From: Lachnospiraceae bacterium GAM79
GTDB lineage: Bacteria; Bacillota; Clostridia; Lachnospirales; Lachnospiraceae
DNA: 64,000 bases
Direction: 5' to 3'
Assembly (NCBI GenBank): GCA_003584705.1
Contig: AP018536.1
Coordinates: 1 to 64,000, forward strand
Every line of letters starts with the position of its first letter. The stretch's first letter is position 1. Below the pieces are notes generated by a model. That model saw only the letters and a program-made list of their open reading frames with translations. It was not told the origin of the DNA and searched no databases. Below are positions 1-11,429 of the stretch, in pieces. The position numbers and the translations under genes are program-made.

Positions 1-27
1 TATCCATGACCTGTTCATAACTTACAT

Positions 28-56
28 TTGAATTATTTTTAATTCTATTATACAAT
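28..56 (+). promoter_or_regulatory. Putative sigma-A promoter of dnaA
   Basis: A TTGAAT element at 28-33 is followed after 17 bases by TACAAT at 51-56, a good match to the housekeeping consensus. It lies about 45 bases upstream of the dnaA start, with a GGGAGG ribosome site just before position 100. No transcript data are available, so this is inference from sequence. Confidence 0.5.
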
Positions 57-100
57 GAAATGGAGTTTCGCACAGTGGGACTCTTAGCGGGAGGAAATTA

Positions 101-1465
101 ATGGACGCAATCAAAGAAAACTGGACAACTGTCAAAGAAGCTGTCAGAAGAGAATACAGTCTTTCTGACATTTCTTATCATACATGGGTGGAGCCTTTGG
201 AGTTTCATAATGTAGTGAATGATGTAGTGAGCATTATCATTCCTTCGGACCAGGCCCATGCCCTAAATTACATTTCATCAAAATATAAGAGCTTTTTTCA
301 GGTAACTATTACCGAAATGTTCGATCATCCTTATGATATCAACTTTATCCTGGAGAAGGATGTCAAGGCAGAAGAACCTGCTGAGAATGAAATGGCTGTT
401 CCTAATCAGATCTATGGTGTTAATTATGAAGATGCCCATCTGAACCCTAAGTACAAATTCGATACCTTTGTCGTGGGAAGTAATAACAAATTTGCTCATT
501 CCGCATCCCTTGCGGTAGCGGAATCTCCGGGAGAAGTCTACAATCCTCTCTATTTATATGGAGGTCCCGGTCTGGGCAAGACTCACCTGATGCATTCCAT
601 CGGACATTTTATTTTAGAACAGGATCCGGACAAAAAGGTTCTCTACGTTACCAGTGAGGAATTCACAAACGAAGTAATCGAATCCATTCGTAGTGGTAAT
701 GCGGCTTCCATGACCAAGCTGCGTGAGAAATACCGTAACGTGGATGTTCTCATGGTCGATGACGTACAATTTATTATAGGTAAGGAAAGTACCCAGGAGG
801 AATTCTTCCATACTTTCAATGCCTTGCATGCTGCCCATAAACAGATCATTCTTTCTTCCGATAAACCGCCCAAGGAAATGGAAACTCTGGATGAAAGATT
901 CCGTTCCCGTTTCGAATGGGGCCTGATTGCTGATATCCAGCCGCCCGATTATGAGACCCGAATGGCAATTTTACGGAAAAATGCAGAGACCTACGATCGT
1001 CAGATTGATGAAGAGATCATCAAATACATTGCCACAAATATTAAATCCAATATTCGTGAACTGGAAGGCGCATTTAACAAGATCATTGCTTTTGCAAAAT
1101 TAAATAAGGTAGATCTGACACTCTCTCTGGCCGAAGAAGCCCTGAAGGATGTCATCTACCCCAACAAGCCAAAGGAGATCACTCCTACTCTCATTATTAA
1201 TGTAGTGGCAGAGCATTTTGGCGTAAAGCCGGAAGATATTACTTCCAAAAAGAGAAATTCCGAGTTCGTACAGCCCCGTCAGGTCGTAATGTACCTGTGC
1301 AGAGAGCTGACGGATACCTCCTTCACTAATATAGGAAAGCTTTTGGGCAAAAAAGACCATACAACGATCATTCACGGCGTAAATAAAGTGTCTGCGGAGA
1401 TCCAGACGAACGAAGAACTTCGTAATAAAATCGATATTATTACAAAGAAGATAAATCCTTCTTAG
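101..1465 (+). CDS. dnaA: Chromosomal replication initiator protein DnaA
   Basis: DnaA is the AAA+ ATPase that binds DnaA boxes and melts oriC to start chromosome replication. The 454-residue product has the usual length and order: an N-terminal helicase-loading domain, a variable linker near residues 90-110, an AAA+ core with Walker A GGPGLGKTH at about residue 154 and Walker B VLMVDDVQF near residue 215, and a C-terminal DNA-binding domain with the DHTTIIHG signature near residue 418. The ATG at 101 has a GGGAGG ribosome site about 6 bases upstream. It heads the classic origin cluster with dnaN and recF downstream, and DnaA boxes follow immediately, which suggests autoregulation. Confidence 0.98.
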   Translation: MDAIKENWTTVKEAVRREYSLSDISYHTWVEPLEFHNVVNDVVSIIIPSDQAHALNYISSKYKSFFQVTITEMFDHPYDINFILEKDVKAEEPAENEMAVPNQIYGVNYEDAHLNPKYKFDTFVVGSNNKFAHSASLAVAESPGEVYNPLYLYGGPGLGKTHLMHSIGHFILEQDPDKKVLYVTSEEFTNEVIESIRSGNAASMTKLREKYRNVDVLMVDDVQFIIGKESTQEEFFHTFNALHAAHKQIILSSDKPPKEMETLDERFRSRFEWGLIADIQPPDYETRMAILRKNAETYDRQIDEEIIKYIATNIKSNIRELEGAFNKIIAFAKLNKVDLTLSLAEEALKDVIYPNKPKEITPTLIINVVAEHFGVKPEDITSKKRNSEFVQPRQVVMYLCRELTDTSFTNIGKLLGKKDHTTIIHGVNKVSAEIQTNEELRNKIDIITKKINPS

Positions 1466-1785
1466 AAGATATCTGTTAATAATTTTTCTTATTCTGAGGA
1501 CAAGTTGTGTATATCTTTGGAATAAACGGTGCTCACCTGTTGATAACTTGTTTTAAGGTTCCGGAACAGAATCTGGACGGTGTGAATAATCTGAGAGTTA
1601 TTCTTAGGTTATTCTGCCAAATCCACTAAGATTTCCATTCCATTTTGCCTTGAAAAATAGTATAATAAGACTGGTTATGCACATATCAACACCCCTTATT
1701 AAGGTGACTACGAAATTCTTTTATTATTTTTATATAACGCGTATCCGCGCGTACGCAAATCAACCAGAAAGGAAGTTATGCACAC
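1466..1785. other. oriC: Putative chromosomal origin (oriC) between dnaA and dnaN
   Basis: This 320-base gap has no credible gene. It contains three exact matches to the DnaA box TTATNCACA: 1581-1589 (reverse strand), 1675-1683 and 1776-1784. There is also a one-mismatch reverse-strand box at 1539-1547. An A+T-rich stretch around 1709-1740 is a candidate DNA unwinding element. The dnaA-dnaN interval is the usual position of the downstream half of bipartite Firmicute origins. The last box abuts the dnaN start codon, so DnaA binding could also affect dnaN expression. Confidence 0.8.
1661..1666 (+). promoter_or_regulatory. Putative -10 element of the dnaN promoter
   Basis: A perfect TATAAT lies 120 bases upstream of dnaN, but the -35 region 17 bases before it is a poor match. 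A DnaA box begins 9 bases downstream, over the expected transcription start, so DnaA could regulate this promoter. Confidence 0.4.
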
Positions 1786-2895
1786 ATGAAATTAGTCTGT
1801 TCGAAAGCCAATCTTTTAAATGGCGTACAAACTGTATCAAAAGCTGTTCCCAGTAAGACTACCATGTCTATTCTGGAATGTATTTTAGTAGATGCTACCA
1901 ATGGAGAGATCAAGTTAACTGCCAACGATATGGAACTTGGTATCGAGACTACCATAGAAGGACAGATCGTAGAAAAAGGTATCATTGCTCTGGATGCAAA
2001 AATGTTCCTGGAAATCGTACGTAAACTTCCTGACAGTGACATTACCATTGAGACTGATGCTTCCTTCAAGGTAGTTATTACCTGTGAAAAAGCAAAATTC
2101 ACGATCATCGGTAAATCTGGTGAAGATTTCTCTTATTTACCGGCAGTAGAAAAAGATGACAGTATTGTCATGAGTCAGTTTACACTGAAAGAGGTTGTAA
2201 GACAGACCATCTTCTCTATCTCTGACAATGATAACAATAAGCTGATGACAGGTGAACTTTTTGATATTAACGGAGAAGAGTTCAAGATCGTGTCCCTGGA
2301 CGGACACCGTATCTCCATTCGTAAGATCCAGCTGAAGAACAGCTATTCTCCGAAAAAGGTAGTTGTTCCCGGCAAGACTCTGAACGAGGTAAGTAAGATT
2401 TTACCCGGAGATGCAGACAGTGATGTAACGATTTCCTTTACGGAAAAACATATTGTATTTGAATTTGATAAGACCGTTGTAGTATCCCGTCTGATCGAGG
2501 GAGAATATTTTAAGATCGACCAGATGCTTTCCAGCGATTATGAGACCAAAGTAAGAGTCAACAAGAAAGAGTTCTTAAGCTGTATCGATCGTGCTACTCT
2601 TCTGGTAAAGGAAGGCGATAAGAAACCTATTATCGTAAATATCACAGACAGTGGAATGGAACTTAAAATCAATTCCGCTCTGGGAAGCATGAACGAAGAA
2701 ATCGATATTCAGAAACAGGGTAAGGATCTGATGATTGGATTCAATCCCAAGTTCCTGATCGATGCTCTCCGTGTCATCGATGATGAGGAAGTGGATCTGT
2801 ATATGGTAAATCCCAAGGCACCCTGTTTTATCAAGAATGCAGAGGAAAGCTATATTTACCTGATCCTTCCCGTGAACTTTACAACAGTTGCTTAA
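1786..2895 (+). CDS. dnaN: DNA polymerase III beta subunit (sliding clamp)
   Basis: The clamp forms a ring around DNA and tethers the replicative polymerase. The 369-residue length is typical for this family, and the sequence shows the three-fold domain repeat. The N terminus (MKLVCSKANLLNGVQTVSKA) and the C terminus ending near YLILPVNF are characteristic; the latter is next to the hydrophobic pocket that binds polymerase and MutS/Hda-type clamp motifs. The ATG at 1786 has an AAAGGAAG ribosome site immediately upstream that overlaps a DnaA box. The genes for an S4 protein and recF follow closely, so they are probably co-transcribed. Confidence 0.97.
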   Translation: MKLVCSKANLLNGVQTVSKAVPSKTTMSILECILVDATNGEIKLTANDMELGIETTIEGQIVEKGIIALDAKMFLEIVRKLPDSDITIETDASFKVVITCEKAKFTIIGKSGEDFSYLPAVEKDDSIVMSQFTLKEVVRQTIFSISDNDNNKLMTGELFDINGEEFKIVSLDGHRISIRKIQLKNSYSPKKVVVPGKTLNEVSKILPGDADSDVTISFTEKHIVFEFDKTVVVSRLIEGEYFKIDQMLSSDYETKVRVNKKEFLSCIDRATLLVKEGDKKPIIVNITDSGMELKINSALGSMNEEIDIQKQGKDLMIGFNPKFLIDALRVIDDEEVDLYMVNPKAPCFIKNAEESYIYLILPVNFTTVA

Positions 2896-2918
2896 ACTTA
2901 AGAACAGAGGTTAAATCA

Positions 2919-3125
2919 ATGCATACGATCCGTTTAAAGGATGATTATATTAAGCTTGGTCAGGCATTAAAGGCAGCCGGTGTGGTAGAATCCGGCGTGG
3001 ATGCCAAGTTCGCCGTACAGGATGGCCTGGTAAAGGTGAACGGACAGACAGAAACCCAGCGTGGCAAAAAACTGGTATCCGGAGATAAAGTGGAATATGA
3101 TGGCGAGACCATCGTGATAGAATAA
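2919..3125 (+). CDS. rlbA: S4-domain RNA-binding protein of the YaaA/RlbA type
   Basis: A 68-residue protein made almost entirely of one S4 fold: the IKLGQALKAAGVVESGVDAKFAVQDG and VKVNGQTE segments (split here only as motifs) match the alpha-L RNA-binding element. Family members sit between dnaN and recF in many Firmicutes and are thought to act in ribosome assembly. Its position, 23 bases after dnaN and 10 bases before recF, supports both the call and operon membership. The exact RNA target cannot be read from sequence. Confidence 0.9.
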   Translation: MHTIRLKDDYIKLGQALKAAGVVESGVDAKFAVQDGLVKVNGQTETQRGKKLVSGDKVEYDGETIVIE

Positions 3126-3135
3126 GCAGGTTACT

Positions 3136-4287
3136 ATGATCATCAAATCAATCGAATTGGCAGATTACAGGAATTATGATTCTCTTGTCCTGCAGTTTGA
3201 CCGGGGGACAAATATCCTCTACGGAGACAATGCGCAGGGCAAGACCAATATTCTGGAAGCAATCTATGTAGCTGCCACCACAAAATCGCATAAGGGAAGC
3301 AAGGACAGAGAAATCGTTAATTTCGACAAGGAAGAGGCACATATCAGAACTTATCTCGAGAAAGACAGTAAAGAAATTCGTGTGGATATGCATCTGAGAA
3401 AGTCCAAATCCAAAGGAATTGCCATAGATGGCCAGAAGATCAAGAAAGCAGCGGATCTTCTGGGGCTTTGTAATGTTGTGTTTTTTTCTCCGGAAGACTT
3501 GGGAATCATTAAAAATGGTCCCTCTGAGCGGAGAAGATTTGTAGATATGGAACTGTGCCAGCTGGACAATTTCTATCTCTACAATCTCAATCATTACAAC
3601 AAGATCGTCAATCAGCGTAACAAGCTTCTCAAGGATATGTATATGAATCCGGATCTGAAGGAGACATTGACAATCTGGGATATGCAGCTGGTATCTTACG
3701 GAAGTAAGATCATAGAGAGAAGAAAGCTGTTCGTAGAACAGCTCAATGAGATCATTTATGAGATTCATAAAAAATTATCCGGTGGCCGGGAAGAAATCCG
3801 TATCCAGTATGAGCCGGATGTGGAACTGGATGAATTTGAAAGTAAGCTGAGAAACAGTCAGGACCGGGATATGCGGGCAAAGATGACATCTGTGGGACCC
3901 CACAGAGATGATTTTTCTTTTCTGGTAGGGGACGTGGATATCCGTAAGTTCGGATCCCAGGGGCAACAGCGTACTGCTGCTCTCTCTCTGAAATTATCTG
4001 AGATCGAGCTGGTAAAAAGGATTACGAAAGATACGCCGGTATTATTACTTGACGATGTATTGTCTGAACTGGACAGTAACCGGCAAAACTATCTGTTGAA
4101 CAGTATCGGGGATATTCAGACCATCATTACCTGTACCGGTCTGGAGGAATTTGTAAATAACCGGTTTGAAATCAACCGGGTATTCAAAGTATCCGCCGGA
4201 ACTGTCACCTGTGTAAATGAAAATATGGGACTGAAATCCGAACCGGAAGAAACTCCGGCAGATGAGTATAATTTTGGCAGCCTGTAG
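3136..4287 (+). CDS. recF: DNA replication and repair protein RecF
   Basis: RecF is an SMC-like ATPase that helps load RecA at gapped DNA. The 383-residue protein has Walker A GDNAQGKTN at about residue 30, the ABC signature region FGSQGQQRTAALSLKLSE near residue 275, and Walker B VLLLDDVLSELD near residue 305. It is slightly longer than many homologues because of an acidic C-terminal tail. The start at 3136 follows the S4 gene by 10 bases, and gyrB begins 18 bases after it ends, so dnaN, rlbA, recF and gyrB probably form one transcription unit. Confidence 0.97.
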   Translation: MIIKSIELADYRNYDSLVLQFDRGTNILYGDNAQGKTNILEAIYVAATTKSHKGSKDREIVNFDKEEAHIRTYLEKDSKEIRVDMHLRKSKSKGIAIDGQKIKKAADLLGLCNVVFFSPEDLGIIKNGPSERRRFVDMELCQLDNFYLYNLNHYNKIVNQRNKLLKDMYMNPDLKETLTIWDMQLVSYGSKIIERRKLFVEQLNEIIYEIHKKLSGGREEIRIQYEPDVELDEFESKLRNSQDRDMRAKMTSVGPHRDDFSFLVGDVDIRKFGSQGQQRTAALSLKLSEIELVKRITKDTPVLLLDDVLSELDSNRQNYLLNSIGDIQTIITCTGLEEFVNNRFEINRVFKVSAGTVTCVNENMGLKSEPEETPADEYNFGSL

Positions 4288-4299
4288 GGCAGAATGTGA

Positions 4300-6549
<2,250 letters not shown>

Positions 6550-6586
6550 TAACTATTCAGAGCCGTTATCAGGCTCTGAATAGTTA
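6550..6586. terminator. Perfect 15-bp hairpin between gyrB and gyrA
   Basis: TAACTATTCAGAGCC at 6550-6564 and its exact reverse complement at 6572-6586 enclose a 7-base loop. The stem starts right at the gyrB stop. No T run follows on the plus strand, so it may stabilise or process the mRNA rather than terminate efficiently. Confidence 0.6.
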
Positions 6587-6635
6587 CGGTATTTAATAAT
6601 AGAGAGTCGTATTTTACGACAGATTGTGAGGAAAC

Positions 6636-9236
6636 ATGAACGACGATATTTTTGATAAGCCTTCGGAGGCTGAGATTGATAAAATCCATGAAGTCGATCT
6701 GAAAGAAAAAATGGAAACTTTCTATATCGACTATGCCATGAGTGTTATCGCATCCCGTGCGCTTCCGGATGTGAGGGATGGTCTGAAGCCGGTACAGAGA
6801 CGTGTACTTTATTCTATGATCGAACTGAACAATGGTCCCGACAAGCCGCATCGTAAGAGTGCCCGTATTGTCGGTGATACCATGGGTAAATATCATCCTC
6901 ATGGTGACAGCTCCATCTACGGTGCATTGGTTAATATGGCACAGGACTGGTCTACCCGTTATCCTCTGGTAGATGGCCACGGTAACTTCGGTTCCATGGA
7001 TGGTGACGGTGCTGCAGCAATGCGTTATACCGAGGCAAGACTTTCCAAGATTTCCATGGAGCTTCTGGCAGATATCGGTAAGAATACCGTAGATTTTGTA
7101 CCGAACTTTGATGATACCGAAAAAGAACCTGTCGTACTGCCCAGCCGTTATCCAAACCTGCTGGTCAACGGTACTACCGGTATTGCCGTAGGTATGGCTA
7201 CCAATATTCCACCTCACAACCTTCGTGAAGTGGTACAGGCTGTTGTTAAAATTATTGATAATCGTGTAGAAGAAGACAGAGATACTACGATCGATGAGAT
7301 TCTTCCCATTGTGAAAGCTCCCGATTTTCCTACCGGAGGACTGATTCTGGGTACCAGAGGCTGTGAGGAAGCTTACCGTACCGGCCGTGGTAAGATCAGA
7401 GTCCGTGCAGTGACCAATATCGAGACACTACCTAACGGCAAGAGCCAGATCATTGCCACCGAACTGCCATATATGGTCAATAAGGCCAATCTGATCATCA
7501 AGATTGCTGAGCTGGTAAAACTGAAAAAGATCGACGGTATCACAGATATCCGTGATGAATCCAACCGTGAAGGTGTCCGCGTGGTTATTGAGCTTCGTAA
7601 GGATGCCAATGCCAATGTTATTCTGAATCAGCTGTACAAGCATACACAGCTTCAGGATACTTTTGGTGTGATCATGCTGGCGCTGATCAACAATCAGCCT
7701 AAGGTCATGAATCTGCTGGATATGCTGACTTATTACCTGAAACATCAGGAAGATGTCGTTACCAGAAGAACCAAATATGATCTGAACAAGGCAGAGGAAA
7801 GAGATCATATTTTACAGGGATTGTTAAAGGCTCTGGATTTCATTGATGAAGTCATTACGATCATCCGTGGCAGTCAGAATGCGCAGATTGCAAAAGAAAG
7901 ACTGATGGAAAGATTTGAACTGTCCGATGTCCAGGCACAGGCTATTGTGGATATGCGTCTGCGTGCTCTGACAGGTCTGGAAAGAGAGAAGCTGGAAAAC
8001 GAGCATCAGGATCTGGTAGCAAAAATTGCGGAGTTGAAGGCTATTTTGGCAGATGAAAAGCTGTTATTAGGTGTTATTAAGACAGAGATGACTGCGATTG
8101 CTGAAAAATACGGCGATGACAGACGCAGTAAGATCGGTTATGACGAACTGGATATCTCCATGGAGGATCTGATTCCGAGGGAAAATACTATTATTGCCAT
8201 GACCAGTCTCGGTTATATCAAACGTATGACCGTAGATAATTTCAAAGCACAGAACCGCGGCGGCCGAGGTATCAAGGGAATGCAGACCATCGATGAGGAT
8301 TACATTGAGGATCTGTTGATGACGACGACTCATCATTATCTGAACTTCTTCACCAATATGGGAAGAGTATACAGATTAAAAGCATATGAGATCCCGGAGG
8401 CAGGCCGTACCGCAAGAGGTACTGCTATCGTGAACCTCTTGCAGCTGGCACCCGGTGAAAAGATCACCGCTATGATTCCTATTCATGAATACAGTGATGA
8501 TAAGAATCTGTTCATGGTAACTAAGACCGGTATTGTGAAGAAGACCCCTCTGATGGAGTTCTCCAATGTCAGAAAGAACGGACTGACAGCGATTAACTTA
8601 CGAGAAGAGGATGAGCTGATCGAGGTGAAAATCACTGACTGCAGCAGTGAAATCTTCCTGGTAACCAAACAGGGTATGTGCATCCGCTTCCAGGAGACGG
8701 ATGTCCGGGCTACGGGCAGAGCTTCCATGGGTGTCATCGGTATGAACTTATCTCCCGGGGATGAGATCATCGGTATGCAGTTACAGACCCAGGGCAGCGA
8801 TCTGCTGATCGTATCCGAGAACGGTATGGGCAAACGTACCAATATGGATGAATTTACCGTACAGAAACGTGGCGGTAAGGGTGTAAAATGCTACAAGATC
8901 GTAGAAAAGACCGGTGATGTGGTAGGTGCCAAGGCTGTAAATGATGATAACGAGATCATGATGATCACTACCGAAGGAATTATTATTCAGCTGCGTGTGC
9001 AGGATATCTCCACTTTGAGCAGAATTACATCAGGTGTAAAGCTGATCAATCTGGATGAGGGTGTTAAGGTTGCACAGATTGCCAAGGTACGTGAGAAGCT
9101 TTCCAACGGAGACCATGAATTCGACAATCTTGAGGAAGCCATGGAAGAAGTAGCACAGGAAGCTGTTTCTGAGGATGAGGAAGAAGCAGAAGAAAATCTG
9201 ATTTTCCCTACCGAGGATTCTGAAGATGATGAATAA
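6636..9236 (+). CDS. gyrA: DNA gyrase subunit A
   Basis: GyrA cuts and rejoins DNA in the gyrase tetramer. The 866-residue product has the catalytic tyrosine at about residue 131 in [12 protein letters not shown]. The quinolone-region sequence is [17 protein letters not shown], and the C-terminal beta-pinwheel has the GyrA box [11 protein letters not shown] (near residue 540). The C terminus is strongly acidic, as in many Clostridia. The position matching E. coli Ser83 is Ser, while that matching Asp87 is Gly. The start at 6636 has a GAGGAAAC ribosome site. A long-stem terminator-like repeat follows the stop. Confidence 0.97.
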   Translation: MNDDIFDKPSEAEIDKIHEVDLKEKMETFYIDYAMSVIASRALPDVRDGLKPVQRRVLYSMIELNNGPDKPHRKSARIVGDTMGKYHPHGDSSIYGALVNMAQDWSTRYPLVDGHGNFGSMDGDGAAAMRYTEARLSKISMELLADIGKNTVDFVPNFDDTEKEPVVLPSRYPNLLVNGTTGIAVGMATNIPPHNLREVVQAVVKIIDNRVEEDRDTTIDEILPIVKAPDFPTGGLILGTRGCEEAYRTGRGKIRVRAVTNIETLPNGKSQIIATELPYMVNKANLIIKIAELVKLKKIDGITDIRDESNREGVRVVIELRKDANANVILNQLYKHTQLQDTFGVIMLALINNQPKVMNLLDMLTYYLKHQEDVVTRRTKYDLNKAEERDHILQGLLKALDFIDEVITIIRGSQNAQIAKERLMERFELSDVQAQAIVDMRLRALTGLEREKLENEHQDLVAKIAELKAILADEKLLLGVIKTEMTAIAEKYGDDRRSKIGYDELDISMEDLIPRENTIIAMTSLGYIKRMTVDNFKAQNRGGRGIKGMQTIDEDYIEDLLMTTTHHYLNFFTNMGRVYRLKAYEIPEAGRTARGTAIVNLLQLAPGEKITAMIPIHEYSDDKNLFMVTKTGIVKKTPLMEFSNVRKNGLTAINLREEDELIEVKITDCSSEIFLVTKQGMCIRFQETDVRATGRASMGVIGMNLSPGDEIIGMQLQTQGSDLLIVSENGMGKRTNMDEFTVQKRGGKGVKCYKIVEKTGDVVGAKAVNDDNEIMMITTEGIIIQLRVQDISTLSRITSGVKLINLDEGVKVAQIAKVREKLSNGDHEFDNLEEAMEEVAQEAVSEDEEEAEENLIFPTEDSEDDE

Positions 9237-9255
9237 ATAAGAGTTAATGATTAAG

Positions 9256-9313
9256 TTGAGCACTTTTCATATTGCAGAAAAAGATATATATGTGATATAA
9301 CAAAAGTGCTCAA
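9256..9313 (+). terminator. Inverted repeat downstream of gyrA
   Basis: TTGAGCACTTTT at 9256-9267 pairs perfectly with 9302-9313 around a 34-base A+T-rich loop, followed by TTTAG. It sits about 20 bases after the gyrA stop. The large loop is unusual for an intrinsic terminator, but the location is typical. Confidence 0.55.
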
Positions 9314-9474
9314 TTTAGTGAGACACAGATAAAAGCAAGCGGCTGCGAAGCAGATATTTGTTTTTATAGGCTCACAAGTGAACGAATATCCCGCAAAGCA
9401 GGATGTAAAATGCAATAGCACGAATTCGTGAAGTTATAATGTAATAACTTAAATGAAAAAGAGGGGTATGAAAA
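9314..9474. repeat. Intergenic stretch with several mini-palindromes
   Basis: The spacer upstream of the antiporter gene holds a series of very short hairpins: CTGCGAAGCAG at 9343-9353, TCACAAGTGA at 9372-9381 and CACGAATTCGTG at 9419-9430. They resemble degenerate members of small palindromic repeats common between Lachnospiraceae genes. No gene is seen here. Confidence 0.4.
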
Positions 9475-10653
9475 ATGGAATCTTATAGTATTTTCAGAGA
9501 TTTGGCAATTATTATTGTATTTGCCAAGGTGTTTGGTATCATTGCGAGAAAATGTAAGGCACCACAGGTGGTAGGTGAGATCATTGCCGGTCTGTTGATC
9601 GGACCCAGTGTACTGGGACTGGTACAACAATCGGATTTTCTGATCCAGATGGCGGAGATCGGTGTTATCCTGCTGATGTTCTCCGCCGGACTGGAGACGA
9701 ATCTGAAGGATCTGATGAAGACGGGATTTGTGGCATTTCTGATCGCATGCATGGGTGTATTTGTTCCTTTGGTAGGAGGAACATTGTTGTACATGGGATT
9801 TTACGGAGTGGCACCCTGGGGCTCTGAGAAATTCTATGAAGCTGTATTTATCGGTGTCATTATGACGGCTACCAGTGTAAGTATTACTGTGCAGTCTCTG
9901 AAAGAACTGGGAAAACTGAAAGGTAAAGTCGGCACAACAATCATGAGTGCCGCTATTATCGATGATGTCATTGGTATTATTGTACTTACTTTTGTCATCG
10001 GATTTAAAAATCCGGATTCCAATCCAGGAAGTGTAGTAATTTCTACTCTTCTGTTCTTTCTTTTTGCAATTGGTGTGGGATTTGTATTGTTCAAGGTATT
10101 CCAGTATCTGGATAACAAATATCCGCATACAAGACGTATTCCTATTTTAGGTCTGGCGCTCTGTTTTATTTTTGCTTATGTAGCGGAAGTATTCTTCGGT
10201 ATTGCGGATATTACAGGTGCTTACGTGGCAGGTATTATCCTGTGTTCTATTCAGGATTCGGAATACATAGCCGAGAAGATGGATATCAATTCTTATATGA
10301 TCTTCGGACCGATTTTCTTCGCAAGTATCGGACTTAAGACCAGCTTTGACCATTTGAACGGAGAATTTGTACTGTTCTCTATCGGATTTGTTATTGTTGC
10401 TCTGCTGTGCAAGATCATCGGTTGCGGTCTAATGGCGAGAATCTGCAGATTCAAAGGACCGGATGCCTTGAAAATCGGTGTCGGTATGATGACCAGAGGC
10501 GAGGTTGCCTTGATCGTAGCACAGAAGGGATTGTCTGTGGGAATGATCGGTGCGGAATACTTTACAGCAGTCATTCTGCTGATCATTGTATCCAGTATCT
10601 CCACTCCTATCCTGCTTAAGATTCTGTATACGAAGCATGCCGAGATTGATTAA
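9475..10653 (+). CDS. Cation/proton antiporter of the CPA2 (KefB/NapA-like) family
   Basis: A 392-residue polytopic membrane protein with about 11-12 hydrophobic segments and no C-terminal TrkA/RCK domain. Diagnostic features are the N-terminal APQVVGEIIAGLLIGPSVLG motif, the ion-site region AAIIDDVIGIIVL, and the late GMMTRGEVALIVAQKGL motif. It should exchange Na+ or K+ for H+ across the cytoplasmic membrane, though the ion cannot be assigned. The start at 9475 is preceded by GAGGGG. It is followed 5 bases later by an unknown gene, suggesting co-transcription. Confidence 0.9.
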   Translation: MESYSIFRDLAIIIVFAKVFGIIARKCKAPQVVGEIIAGLLIGPSVLGLVQQSDFLIQMAEIGVILLMFSAGLETNLKDLMKTGFVAFLIACMGVFVPLVGGTLLYMGFYGVAPWGSEKFYEAVFIGVIMTATSVSITVQSLKELGKLKGKVGTTIMSAAIIDDVIGIIVLTFVIGFKNPDSNPGSVVISTLLFFLFAIGVGFVLFKVFQYLDNKYPHTRRIPILGLALCFIFAYVAEVFFGIADITGAYVAGIILCSIQDSEYIAEKMDINSYMIFGPIFFASIGLKTSFDHLNGEFVLFSIGFVIVALLCKIIGCGLMARICRFKGPDALKIGVGMMTRGEVALIVAQKGLSVGMIGAEYFTAVILLIIVSSISTPILLKILYTKHAEID

Positions 10654-10658
10654 AAAAT

Positions 10659-11408
10659 ATGGATCATATGGATCAGAAGCGTTTTGAAGAAGCTAAGAGA
10701 AAAATAATAGGCGTGGACCGTCAGAGACTGGGAATCGGAACTCTCTCAGAGAAGACGGTTCATGCTATTTTTAAGGACTATTATGAGTCGGACGAGGATC
10801 ATCAGGAGATTCCCATAGAGAATTATGTAGCGGATATTTATAGGGATGGAGAGATCATAGAGATTCAGACGAGACAGTTTAACCGGATGCGGGGAAAATT
10901 GCAGACCTTTCTTCCTTTATATCCTGTGACTATTGTCTATCCGATCCCTTATGAAAAATGGCTGATCTGGATCGATGAAGACAGCGGAGAACTGAGTAAA
11001 AAACGGAAATCACCGAAAAAAGGCTGCACCTATCAGGCTTTTAAGGAACTATATAAGATCAAAATGTTCCTGAAGGATCCGAATATCCGATTTAAGTTCG
11101 TATTGGTAAATATGGAGGAATACCGGCTGTTGAACGGCTGGAGCCATGATAAGAAAAAGGGCTCCACACGGTATGACAGGATTCCAACGGATCTGGTCGA
11201 AGAGGTGGAAATCAGACAACCGGAGGATTATCTGCAATTTGTGCCCTATGAGCTGGAAGAACCTTTTCACAGTAAAGATTTTGCAAAAGCCGCCCACATC
11301 CCTCTCTCACTGGCTCAGACCGTATTGAATATTCTGTTTGAAATGGGAACAGTGGAACGGGTAGGAAAACAGGGAAACAGTTATCTATATCGTGTCGTGG
11401 ATGTATAA
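10659..11408 (+). CDS. Conserved protein of unknown function, possibly PD-(D/E)XK nuclease-like
   Basis: A 249-residue soluble protein I do not recognise as a named family. Residues about 45-70 read NYVADIYRDGEIIEIQTRQF, which has the spacing of an acidic-strand motif (D...E-x-Q) seen in PD-(D/E)XK folds. The C-terminal 60 residues (FHSKDFAKAAHIPLSLAQ...MGTVERVGKQGNSYLYRV) look like a winged helix-turn-helix. A nuclease-like core plus DNA-binding tail is therefore a guess from pattern only. It starts 5 bases after the antiporter gene and ends facing the converging kinase gene. Confidence 0.55.
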   Translation: MDHMDQKRFEEAKRKIIGVDRQRLGIGTLSEKTVHAIFKDYYESDEDHQEIPIENYVADIYRDGEIIEIQTRQFNRMRGKLQTFLPLYPVTIVYPIPYEKWLIWIDEDSGELSKKRKSPKKGCTYQAFKELYKIKMFLKDPNIRFKFVLVNMEEYRLLNGWSHDKKKGSTRYDRIPTDLVEEVEIRQPEDYLQFVPYELEEPFHSKDFAKAAHIPLSLAQTVLNILFEMGTVERVGKQGNSYLYRVVDV

Positions 11409-11429
11409 AAAGAGGAATAAGCTGTAAGC

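Noticed and set aside
1650-1856. 68-codon frame across oriC into dnaN
   Set aside because: It overlaps DnaA boxes and the true dnaN start and has no ribosome site.
3148-3768. 206-codon antisense frame in recF
   Set aside because: It is fully covered by recF with strong family evidence and has a low-complexity antisense product.
9364-10128. 254-codon antisense frame over the antiporter gene
   Set aside because: Composition typical of an antisense shadow (rich in His/Gln/Asn), and the antiporter gene is clear.
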